32,502 bases of DNA from IMG/VR virus record IMGVR_UViG_3300025131_000233, positions 1 through 32,502 of that record; one strand, written 5' to 3'. The stretch's first letter is position 1. Every line of letters starts with the position of its first letter. The DNA comes from a virus. Shown in pieces: positions 1 through 5,348 of this stretch. The notes under the pieces were generated by a model that searched no databases, was not told the DNA's origin, and saw only the letters and a program-made list of their open reading frames with translations. The position numbers and the translations under genes are program-made.

Positions 1-225
1 AGCTTTTTTCTTATATCCTGCCATTTCCCACTCTTTAGTTTGAGTTGGTTGAATAAAGTGCCTCTTGTGACCATCCATATATTCCTTACTCTCCTCACTT
101 TTAGTACCAGTCACCTGTTGTTTAAAAAATGTCTTACGAAAGCCACACTCTTCACATTCTTCATGAGTACGACCTGCGTCATCATCAATTATATTAAAGT
201 TATGACCAATAATATCACATTTCAT
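1..225 (-). CDS. Small zinc-binding protein, 3' end outside window
   Basis: The frame opens at 225 in the context usual here (AATAGTATG) and stays open for 75 codons to the window's left edge, so the C-terminus is missing. The visible part starts MKCDIIGHNF and has Cys3, His8, then H-E-E-C-E-E-C near residues 25-31, a Cys/His layout like a small zinc finger or ribbon. The rest is charged and hydrophilic with no membrane segment. It is the last visible gene of a minus-strand run of tiny genes and follows the preceding stop after one base. No function is recognised; short zinc-binding proteins are common in phage early regions. Confidence 0.65.
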   Translation of the reverse strand, partial: MKCDIIGHNFNIIDDDAGRTHEECEECGFRKTFFKQQVTGTKSEESKEYMDGHKRHFIQPTQTKEWEMAGYKKKA

Positions 226-226
226 A

Positions 227-418
227 CTATTTTATTTTACTCCAAAAGTCTTTCTCTTCTGCAATTTTTACATCTTCAACAGATGGAGTTGTTAATAATT
301 CTGACTTATTTTGTGTCTTTTTAACCAATCTAACAGCCTTGTGTGACAATTTAAACTGAATTGCACCCATTACATAGCCTAGAAAAAACGATAAAACGAC
401 TAAAAATGCACCAAACAT
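227..418 (-). CDS. Small single-pass membrane protein
   Basis: 63 residues. Residues 1-22 (MFGAFLVVLSFFLGYVMGAI) form a hydrophobic segment, followed by a basic stretch (KLSHKAVRLVKK) and a charged tail. This suggests an N-terminal anchor with a cytoplasmic tail. The start has the local TAATATG pattern and follows the upstream stop by one base, so it is probably co-transcribed and translationally coupled. It could be a small early inner-membrane protein (superinfection exclusion or takeover), but nothing in the sequence proves that. Confidence 0.65.
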   Translation of the reverse strand: MFGAFLVVLSFFLGYVMGAIQFKLSHKAVRLVKKTQNKSELLTTPSVEDVKIAEEKDFWSKIK

Positions 419-419
419 A

Positions 420-584
420 TTATTTATCAGGAGTTATTATTTCAGATTCTTTCTTTTTATTAGGAACAACCACAATTTGATCCGGCTGAGGAACTGTAAC
501 CAACCCAACATCATATTCTTTACATAAAGTATCCAACTTCCCTTTGAATTCCTCGATTTTTTTAACAGTTTTCTCATCGTACAT
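420..584 (-). CDS. Small hypothetical protein (54 aa)
   Basis: Begins MYDEKTVKKIEEFKGK and ends in a lysine-rich tail followed by TAA. Its stop is followed by TATG of the next gene, the junction style seen throughout the window. The start context (AAATTTGTATG) has no SD. The N-terminal half looks helical (alternating Lys/Glu and hydrophobics) and the middle has a short beta-like stretch (VGLVTVPQP, QIVVVP). It overlaps out of frame with the 3' part of the 437-685 frame. The composition here is more natural in this frame, so this is the better candidate for the overlap. Function unknown. Confidence 0.55.
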   Translation of the reverse strand: MYDEKTVKKIEEFKGKLDTLCKEYDVGLVTVPQPDQIVVVPNKKKESEIITPDK

Positions 585-685
585 ACAAATTTATTTATTT
601 CTAATTGATTAAAATGCTCACACTCTCCCCTACATTCCCCATCGAACAACACCTCCCCACAAGTTGTACATATTATTATAAGCAT
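437..685 (-). CDS. Small Cys-rich protein, 3' part possibly frameshifted
   Basis: The first ~33 residues look genuine: MLIIICTTCGEV, then C-R-G-E-C-E-H, giving C-x2-C and C-x3-C-x-H zinc ligands. From about residue 34 the frame runs over the MYDEKT gene (start 584) and becomes a Leu/Trp/Lys-rich string typical of out-of-frame reading. A one-base change near 590-600 would bring an in-frame TAA (AATAAATAA occurs there), giving a ~32-residue zinc protein that ends just before the next gene. Either there is a real overlap, a recent indel, or a sequencing error. It is the first gene after the promoter at 904-932 and its long leader. Confidence 0.4.
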   Translation of the reverse strand: MLIIICTTCGEVLFDGECRGECEHFNQLEINKFVCTMRKLLKKSRNSKGSWILYVKNMMLGWLQFLSRIKLWLFLIKRKNLK

Positions 686-897
686 ATTTTATTAGTGACG
701 AGAAGATTTTTTGCCAATCATCAGCGTGAGGTTTTTAGTTCTCGTCAACGCCTTTTAGTAGAACCCCTTAGAAATTCTAGTAAATAAGCCTATAAATTTA
801 AACCTTCCCATCACTAATAAAATAAAAAAGACGTACTTAAAGAACGCCTTCACAATAACTTTTAAATTGATAATATAGATCCATACTCCTTGGTTAT
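686..897 (-). promoter_or_regulatory. Long structured leader upstream of the 437-685 gene
   Basis: About 210 bases without a convincing gene. On the minus strand it would be the 5' leader made from the promoter at 904-932. It contains a weak terminator-like hairpin early on (828-850) and a perfect 9-base inverted repeat, TGACGAGAA at 696-704 with TTCTCGTCA at 739-747, which ends about 11 bases before the start codon. A 15-codon frame beginning MDLYYQF follows an AAGGAG motif near 885, but the motif is too close to its ATG to be convincing. Confidence 0.4.
824..850 (-). terminator. Weak terminator-like hairpin (possible attenuator)
   Basis: On the minus strand AAGGCGT (850-844) can pair with ACGTCTT (834-828), including one G-T pair, around a 9-base loop. 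It is followed directly by a T-rich run (TTTTTATTTTATT). It sits about 50 bases downstream of the predicted transcript start and well upstream of the first gene, as an attenuator would. The stem is short, so confidence is low. Confidence 0.35.
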
Positions 898-903
898 ATT
901 ATA

Positions 904-932
904 ATTATACTAAAAAAAGAAAAGCTTGTCAA
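904..932 (-). promoter_or_regulatory. Consensus sigma-70 promoter
   Basis: Minus strand TTGACA (932-927), a 17-base spacer, then TATAAT (909-904): both hexamers are exact consensus. It should start a leftward transcript near 897. The -35 box lies inside the loop and stem of the terminator at 912-940, so the end of one unit and the start of the next share the same bases. Confidence 0.75.
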
Positions 933-940
933 GCTTTTCT
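912..940 (-). terminator. Intrinsic terminator of the 1609-962 unit
   Basis: A perfect 10-base stem (AGAAAAGCTT at 918-927 with AAGCTTTTCT at 931-940) has a 3-base loop. It is followed on the minus strand by seven T residues (918-912). It lies just downstream of the 962-1147 stop codon, the expected place to end the first minus-strand unit. Confidence 0.8.
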
Positions 941-961
941 CCTTAAATTACGCAGTTTTAG

Positions 962-1147
962 CTAAATTCTAACAGTACAATGATCACAAATGCTAATATA
1001 ATCACCATCATCATTCTCAACATCTTTCATTAGTTCAGTACATTCCCACTGCCCACAACATCTACATTTGACCTGATCACCACGAAGTTCAGCCATCAAA
1101 TCTTCTGCGAACAGTTTTTCAATTAACATATTTTTTAATTGTCCCAT
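962..1147 (-). CDS. Small zinc-ribbon protein
   Basis: 61 residues: a helical N-terminal half (MGQLKNMLIEKLFAEDLMAELR) and a C-terminal zinc module with C-R-C-C near residues 28-31 and C-D-H-C near 54-57. Two Cys clusters separated by an acidic loop fit a treble-clef or ribbon fold. The start is ATATATG, four bases after the upstream stop and with no SD; the terminator at 912-940 follows the stop. Possible roles are inhibition of a host protein or early regulation, but none is demonstrated. Confidence 0.7.
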   Translation of the reverse strand: MGQLKNMLIEKLFAEDLMAELRGDQVKCRCCGQWECTELMKDVENDDGDYISICDHCTVRI

Positions 1148-1151
1148 ATAT

Positions 1152-1316
1152 TTATTTGTTAAGAGTTATTTTTTCAATAACATAATTCTGTCCAGACTCA
1201 ACTTCATCACAATAATCACCATCATCCCACTTTTGATTAGCTTTTGTTAAGCTTTCAGCTTCAATGTCAACATAACCATCACCATCAAAGCTATAATGTA
1301 TTCTAAATTTTTTCAT
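1152..1316 (-). CDS. Small beta-rich acidic protein
   Basis: 54 residues, MKKFRIHYSFDGDGYVDIEAESLTK and onward. The alternating pattern and short length recall small phage proteins with a single alpha/beta domain (strand, acidic loop, helix from the ESLTKANQKW stretch, strand). I chose the start at 1316 because it has the usual TAAATATATG context right after the preceding stop. An upstream in-frame ATG at 1349 would overlap that gene. Function unknown. Confidence 0.65.
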   Translation of the reverse strand: MKKFRIHYSFDGDGYVDIEAESLTKANQKWDDGDYCDEVESGQNYVIEKITLNK

Positions 1317-1323
1317 ATATTTA

Positions 1324-1434
1324 TTAATCTTCATCACCATAATCGACATAATCTTCTAAACCGAGCTCTTGAGCTAACAAGATTTCATCTTCAGAAAGTT
1401 CCATATCGTATATAGTGGCTAAATAATTATTCAT
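1324..1434 (-). CDS. Very small acidic protein (36 aa)
   Basis: MNNYLATIYDMELSEDEILL and onward, ending in an acidic DYGDED tail. The start has the local TAATATG junction immediately after the preceding stop, and the stop is followed by ATATATG of the next gene, so it fits the chain of tiny genes exactly. It is strongly acidic and mostly helical. Acidic micro-proteins in early regions sometimes mimic DNA or bind RNA polymerase, but that is speculation here. Confidence 0.55.
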   Translation of the reverse strand: MNNYLATIYDMELSEDEILLAQELGLEDYVDYGDED

Positions 1435-1435
1435 A

Positions 1436-1609
1436 TTATTCCATTATCTCAGTTCCACTAAGTGGATAAATTACATATGAACCATCATCACTATTGCCAA
1501 CGACCTCTAAACCCTCAAATATCATATTCCACTCCTCATCACACGCAATATGAATCTTCTTATTGTCCGGCAACTGTTTTAAAATTGCCTTAAGTTGTTT
1601 TACCAACAT
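1436..1609 (-). CDS. Small hypothetical protein, first gene of the leftward unit
   Basis: 57 residues beginning MLVKQLKAILKQLPDNKKIH and ending with a beta-like VGNSDDGSYVIYPLSG segment. This layout (short helix, PDN turn, strands) resembles small phage proteins that start 'vkqLkeiLkqlPDd..v'. The start ATATATG has no SD; the TAA overlaps the TAATATG junction of the next gene. It is the first gene after the promoter at 1674-1702, with a leader of about 57 bases that shows no obvious structure. Function unknown. Confidence 0.6.
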   Translation of the reverse strand: MLVKQLKAILKQLPDNKKIHIACDEEWNMIFEGLEVVGNSDDGSYVIYPLSGTEIME

Positions 1610-1673
1610 ATATTTTCCCTTCTAGATCAATTATCCAGGTGCAGACAAATGACCCTTATTTAATTATATTTGT

Positions 1674-1702
1674 ATTGTAGCAGACTACAATAGGGTTGTC
1701 AA
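1674..1702 (-). promoter_or_regulatory. Sigma-70 promoter for the leftward unit
   Basis: Minus strand TTGACA (1702-1697), a 17-base spacer and TACAAT (1679-1674). It drives 1609 to 962. It lies 19 bases from one arm of the iteron repeat, so a protein bound there could control it. Confidence 0.75.
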
Positions 1703-1720
1703 GCAAGTTGTCCACAACAA

Positions 1721-1843
1721 TTAAAGATTTAAAGATTTAAAGATTTTCGGGGGGTACATATGTTTATTTTCCCTATAATAGGTTCAAAAACACGTAGTGT
1801 AGATATAGCCACCTGTGAAATCTTTAAATCTTTAAATCTTTAA
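1721..1843. repeat. 26-base inverted repeat of 8-base iterons: candidate origin/operator
   Basis: Three head-to-tail copies of TTAAAGAT plus TT occupy 1721-1746. The exact reverse complement (three copies of ATCTTTAA) occupies 1818-1843. The 71 bases between contain a G6 run at 1749-1754 and AT-rich DNA. The block sits in the only divergent intergenic region, between a promoter on each strand and just upstream of the replication gene. This is typical either of a replication origin with iterons or of paired operators. No initiator gene is identified. Confidence 0.65.
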
Positions 1844-1919
1844 TCACATAATTGCACTAAAATACACAATCATAATAGTAGGAATATATTGCACTCCACA
1901 GTTATACACACCCATTTGT

Positions 1920-1948
1920 TTGACCACATTTCTGAAAAATGGTATAAT
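1920..1948 (+). promoter_or_regulatory. Sigma-70 promoter of the rightward early operon
   Basis: TTGACC (1920-1925), a 17-base spacer and TATAAT (1943-1948) predict a start near 1955. It is the only good promoter seen upstream of the primase gene at 2093. Confidence 0.75.
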
Positions 1949-1954
1949 TCTATC

Positions 1955-2081
1955 AGATGCAAACTAATACCACATATGCGACAATATTATAATCAAAAAG
2001 CAGTAAAAGAGAGCGAAAGGGTGACCTTAGCAACATGGGTATGTGGTAATTCCCTTGTATCTTCTCTTTTACTGCTTTTTT
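1955..2081 (+). ncRNA. Structured leader/small RNA with terminator-like stem and possible pseudoknot
   Basis: A perfect 18-base stem pairs 1995-2012 with 2063-2080 and ends in six T residues (2076-2081), like an intrinsic terminator with a large loop. Inside it AAGGG (2017-2021) pairs with CCCTT (2052-2056). In addition TACCACATA (1968-1976), before the stem, is perfectly complementary to TATGTGGTA (2040-2048) inside the loop, which gives a crossing, pseudoknot-like topology. The primase gene starts 11 bases after the T-run and no other promoter fits between. The element therefore should attenuate that gene, or release a ~125-nt RNA with some readthrough. Confidence 0.6.
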
Positions 2082-2092
2082 AATATAAGCCT

Positions 2093-4492
2093 ATGGATCT
2101 AGAAAAACTTCCAAAATATGCACAGGACATACTTAACAAGTATTTGATCCCGTTAAGTTCAAACACACCACCAGAACTATTACTGGCAGTTCTTAATGTA
2201 TATTGTTCCAGAATTCTTCTACATAACAGAACAATGATACAACCATTAGATGAAGATCTATTGTATCCAAGTTTATATGTGATAATATTTGCTGAATCTG
2301 GAGTCGGAAAGAATAGAACTGTAAACTTTATAAAGAAGTGTTATGGAGAAGTTGAAGGATACCATATAGAAGAATATGAAAGGCTTAGAGAAGAGGTGGT
2401 AGAAAGATTATATATAAAAGCAGAGAAGTTAAGTCAAAAAGCGGTGGATGAAAACAGAAGGGACAAGCAGTGGAGTAAAACAGAAAAAAATGCATACGTA
2501 GAAAGATATATGCCTAGAACAGTAACAGAAGAGTTTAGCAATGGTACACCAGAGGGGCTTGTGGATATGAGATTAGCATTTTTTAATCTTAAAAAAGATA
2601 AAACCGGGATAGGTTCAGTTCATTTTGAGAATGATGAAATACTAGATTGGATTAAAACCTCTTCATCATCATCCCAAACAGATATAAAAGAACTATTAAA
2701 AGCAGTAGCAGAAGACGGAGATAATGGGACAAAACTTATCAAAGGAGAGAAAGAAATAGTCCCAGTTAAGAATGTACCACAAACACTACTTGCTTTCAGC
2801 TCAATAGCAAAACTATTGGAAAATGGTAAAGCTAACGCACAACTAGAAGAGTTTTTAGAAAGAGGGTTAGGAAGACGCTCAATGTTGTGTTACCCAGATG
2901 AAAAATACCAATCTAAAAAGAAAACATATAATGAACATAAAGAACAAAAAAAAGAAGCTAGAAAATATGTAGCAACACTAGAAGACATCTTTGAAAGACT
3001 ACATACATATACCATACGAGAATTAGTCCCGGATGAGGAAGAGAAATATAATAAAAAAATAGTAGCTACAAATGAGAAATTAGATAGACACATATTTGAT
3101 TATCAACAAGAGTGTTTTGAAAGATCGGCACAAATGAATGATGTAAATAGAGGAATATTTGGTGGAGTAATAAATGGTCACCCTCGCAAGTCATTAAGAT
3201 TGGCAGGAGTTATAACAACAGTAAAGGCTGTATTAGCACAAAAGAAAGAATTTATAATGACTATTGAAGACTATGAAGAAGCAAGATATCAGATAGAATT
3301 TTATTTTGATCAATACTTTAAGTTTTATAATAGAACTGGAACAACAGATGTTGAACATTTATACAACTACATAATTGAAAACCAGGGTAAGGATAGAATT
3401 CATAAAGGGGATGTTAGAAAACAAAAATTTGCTAGAAATAAAGGTAGTTATTTAACAAAGTGGTTGGATGAAGTATTTGATGGAGAATTAGAAGAATATT
3501 GTTACACAAAGAAAAAGGTTGTACTACCAATACTAGAAGGAAGCTCAAAATACCCTCATTATCGTATAGAAGACGTTGTAGAGGTAGAAAACAGTATAGA
3601 GGTATCAGATATCCCAAAAGCATTGTTTAGCACGTCAGATTCAACAAATGGTGAGCACCCGTTTGATGGGTTTGAGAAGAAAGAGGTAGCCTTTAAAGAT
3701 ATACCAGAAATGGTGCAAAAATCAGCTTATACCACTCATTGGTTTAAGAATAACCACAGATCAAAAGAGAACACACAATTCTATGGGAACTTGTTAATAA
3801 TAGATATAGATAATGATGGAGAGGAGAAATTATATATAGAACAAGCAAATGAAATGGTAAAAGATTATAGAGCAATAGTCATCCCATCACAAAATCATCA
3901 AAAAGAGAAGGGTGAACATGGAGTCCAGGATAGATACAGAATAATATTACTTTGTGATTCAGTTATTGAACCAGAGAATGATTATAAACACGTAATGAAT
4001 AAATGTATAGAGTCGCTTGGCTTAAAAGGGTATGAAGATACAAGCGTTACAACAGATAAATCACGTTATTTAAAAAGATCACCAAAAGGATGTAAATACA
4101 CACTACACGAAGGTAATAAATTATTTAGCTGGAAAGGATTTGATAAACCACAGAATATACCAAAAAAATATGTACCAACAAAAGAAGTTGAAGAAATAGG
4201 CAGTATTAGAGAAATACCACTATCATATTTAATGGAAGAAGTTGGTGCTAAATTCAATAAGAAAACTGGTAATAATCTTTTCTATTATTGTCCATTTCAT
4301 GGTGGATCTGGAACATCATTAAGAGTAAATGAAACAAAGAATTTATTCTTGTGCACTCAGTGTACACCTAACCCAGGATACGAAACACTTGGTGGAACTC
4401 CAGTAGACTTGATAATGAAATGGAAGGGTGTAGAATGTGGCAAGGCAATAAAAATGTTAAAAAATTACTTACTGACTAATTCATTAAAATAA
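2093..4492 (+). CDS. Replication protein: P-loop domain, archaeo-eukaryotic-type primase-polymerase, C-terminal CHC2 zinc finger
   Basis: 799 residues. Residues ~55-270 hold a P-loop-like segment (FAESGVGKNRT, Lys73), resembling the helicase-like DUF3987 proteins. The loop is degenerate: Ala replaces the first Gly and Asn follows the Lys. Residues ~545-680 match primase-polymerase (AEP) motifs: DID (571-573) after a hydrophobic strand, S-x2-H (599-602), the RYR strand (614-616) and D655-x-SR near the third acidic motif. Residues 730-790 form a DnaG-type CHC2 finger: CPFH (733-736) and CTQC (754-757), followed by GGTPVDLIM. It would prime and perhaps unwind phage DNA in the cytoplasm. It is first in the early operon and has no SD (start AAGCCTATG). 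Confidence 0.75.
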   Translation: MDLEKLPKYAQDILNKYLIPLSSNTPPELLLAVLNVYCSRILLHNRTMIQPLDEDLLYPSLYVIIFAESGVGKNRTVNFIKKCYGEVEGYHIEEYERLREEVVERLYIKAEKLSQKAVDENRRDKQWSKTEKNAYVERYMPRTVTEEFSNGTPEGLVDMRLAFFNLKKDKTGIGSVHFENDEILDWIKTSSSSSQTDIKELLKAVAEDGDNGTKLIKGEKEIVPVKNVPQTLLAFSSIAKLLENGKANAQLEEFLERGLGRRSMLCYPDEKYQSKKKTYNEHKEQKKEARKYVATLEDIFERLHTYTIRELVPDEEEKYNKKIVATNEKLDRHIFDYQQECFERSAQMNDVNRGIFGGVINGHPRKSLRLAGVITTVKAVLAQKKEFIMTIEDYEEARYQIEFYFDQYFKFYNRTGTTDVEHLYNYIIENQGKDRIHKGDVRKQKFARNKGSYLTKWLDEVFDGELEEYCYTKKKVVLPILEGSSKYPHYRIEDVVEVENSIEVSDIPKALFSTSDSTNGEHPFDGFEKKEVAFKDIPEMVQKSAYTTHWFKNNHRSKENTQFYGNLLIIDIDNDGEEKLYIEQANEMVKDYRAIVIPSQNHQKEKGEHGVQDRYRIILLCDSVIEPENDYKHVMNKCIESLGLKGYEDTSVTTDKSRYLKRSPKGCKYTLHEGNKLFSWKGFDKPQNIPKKYVPTKEVEEIGSIREIPLSYLMEEVGAKFNKKTGNNLFYYCPFHGGSGTSLRVNETKNLFLCTQCTPNPGYETLGGTPVDLIMKWKGVECGKAIKMLKNYLLTNSLK

Positions 4493-4497
4493 AATAT

Positions 4498-4776
4498 ATG
4501 GAAAAAATAAGAAAAATGTTTGGTGACTCATTAGTAGACGAATGGGGAGAGCAATTACTATGTCCAGTTTGTAGTGATTATTATACACATATTGAGAAAG
4601 TAGAGCATTACCCCGATCATGATGATTATTATTGTAAAAATATCCCATCTATTGACTGGGAGGGCAGAGGAGAGGCTGTGGTATTACATTTTTATTGCGA
4701 AAGCAACCACAAATGGGCGATAAGATTTGGTTTCCACAAAGGAAATATTTATGTAAAAAAGATAATAGAAAAATAA
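4498..4776 (+). CDS. Small zinc-ribbon protein
   Basis: 92 residues. C-P-V-C at 22-25 is followed by YYTHIEKVE, then a beta-rich C-terminal half with V-V-L-H-F-Y-C-E-S-N-H-K-W and FGFHKGNIYV. The layout (CPxC, TH, later FxCExxHxW, HKG) is one I associate with small phage and plasmid zinc-ribbon proteins of unknown role. The start TAAAATATATG lies five bases after the primase stop, so the genes are likely co-expressed. It may be a replication accessory or regulator; not established. Confidence 0.75.
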   Translation: MEKIRKMFGDSLVDEWGEQLLCPVCSDYYTHIEKVEHYPDHDDYYCKNIPSIDWEGRGEAVVLHFYCESNHKWAIRFGFHKGNIYVKKIIEK

Positions 4777-4777
4777 T

Positions 4778-5041
4778 ATGAAAAAAATACAACACTGGGG
4801 GCAAGTATGTATTAAATGCAAAGACAAAGGAGATAAAGGATTCTTATCATATTACAAGATAAAGTTCTTCCCGAACCCTCTATACGATGAAAGTGATAAA
4901 AGCACTAAAGGCAGGAATATGCCAAAGTACTCATTCCACTTATCAGAGTACTGCTTGAACTGTAATAGATACAAAAAACATAGATCGCAAAAATCAACAT
5001 TAATGGACTCATTAAAGGACTCAATCTTATCCACAGAATAG
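4778..5041 (+). CDS. Small basic zinc-binding protein
   Basis: 87 residues with C-I-K-C (11-14) and C-L-N-C (59-62) separated by a basic, aromatic segment. The distance between knuckles suits a zinc ribbon. The tail is basic and helical (RYKKHRSQK), which is compatible with nucleic-acid binding. It starts one base after the preceding stop (TAATATG). The next consensus promoter starts three bases after its stop, so it is probably the last gene of the first early unit. Confidence 0.7.
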   Translation: MKKIQHWGQVCIKCKDKGDKGFLSYYKIKFFPNPLYDESDKSTKGRNMPKYSFHLSEYCLNCNRYKKHRSQKSTLMDSLKDSILSTE

Positions 5042-5043
5042 AT

Positions 5044-5072
5044 TTGACCAGTGTATTGCTATGTGGTACAAT
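5044..5072 (+). promoter_or_regulatory. Consensus sigma-70 promoter of the structured RNA/SSB unit
   Basis: TTGACC (5044-5049), a 17-base spacer and TACAAT (5067-5072); start predicted near 5079. Same architecture and same -35 as the promoter at 1920. Confidence 0.75.
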
Positions 5073-5078
5073 AGTATC

Positions 5079-5348
5079 AGATATAGAGGTACACTTTGTC
5101 AGTAGGTTGACAATATATTGCCTCCTCTTATATATTGTTATCAGGTGTAACTAACTACCTACTGACAAAGCGTGACTCTATGTCACCGAACTCGCGTACT
5201 CGCCGGTGCGTAAGCGTAAAAATAAGCTATAACATCCATCACGGATCAAACTTGCAATCTTTGATTGGAGTGGATAACTCATTAGCTAAAGCGTTACAAA
5301 CCGGCGGTACGCAGGTTCAAAAATGCCTGTACATTAACAACTAAATAT
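5079..5348 (+). ncRNA. Highly structured ~270-nt leader or noncoding RNA
   Basis: Domain 1: a perfect 14-base stem (5094-5107 with 5157-5170) carries an 11-base stem (5108-5118 with 5130-5140, one G-U) and an 11-nt loop containing CCTCCTC (5121-5127). A 16-nt one-sided bulge lies at 5141-5156. Domain 2: GCGTAC (5194-5199) with GTACGC (5307-5312) and CGCCGGT (5201-5207) with ACCGGCG (5300-5306) make a 13-pair stem with one bulged T. Inside are AGCTA/TAGCT (5225-5229/5283-5287), ATCCA/TGGAT (5234-5238/5271-5275) and ATCAAA/TTTGAT (5245-5250/5260-5265). A small CAGG/CCTG hairpin follows (5312-5315/5326-5329). No T-run follows, so transcription should run into the gene at 5349. An overlapping 69-codon frame is not credible. 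Confidence 0.7.

Noticed and set aside
1889-2083. A 64-codon plus-strand frame across the primase leader
   Set aside because: It covers the promoter and the terminator-like stem and has low-complexity tails; the non-coding structure is the better reading.
5311-5330. tRNA T-arm-like stretch (GCAGGTTCAA ... CCTGT)
   Set aside because: The loop is 10 rather than 7 bases and there is no acceptor stem, anticodon arm or CCA nearby, so it is not a tRNA or tmRNA.
5135-5344. A 69-codon frame beginning MLSGVTNYLL within the structured RNA
   Set aside because: It lies wholly across the paired arms of the RNA, lacks the start context used elsewhere, and its protein shows no domain. The RNA structure explains the sequence better.
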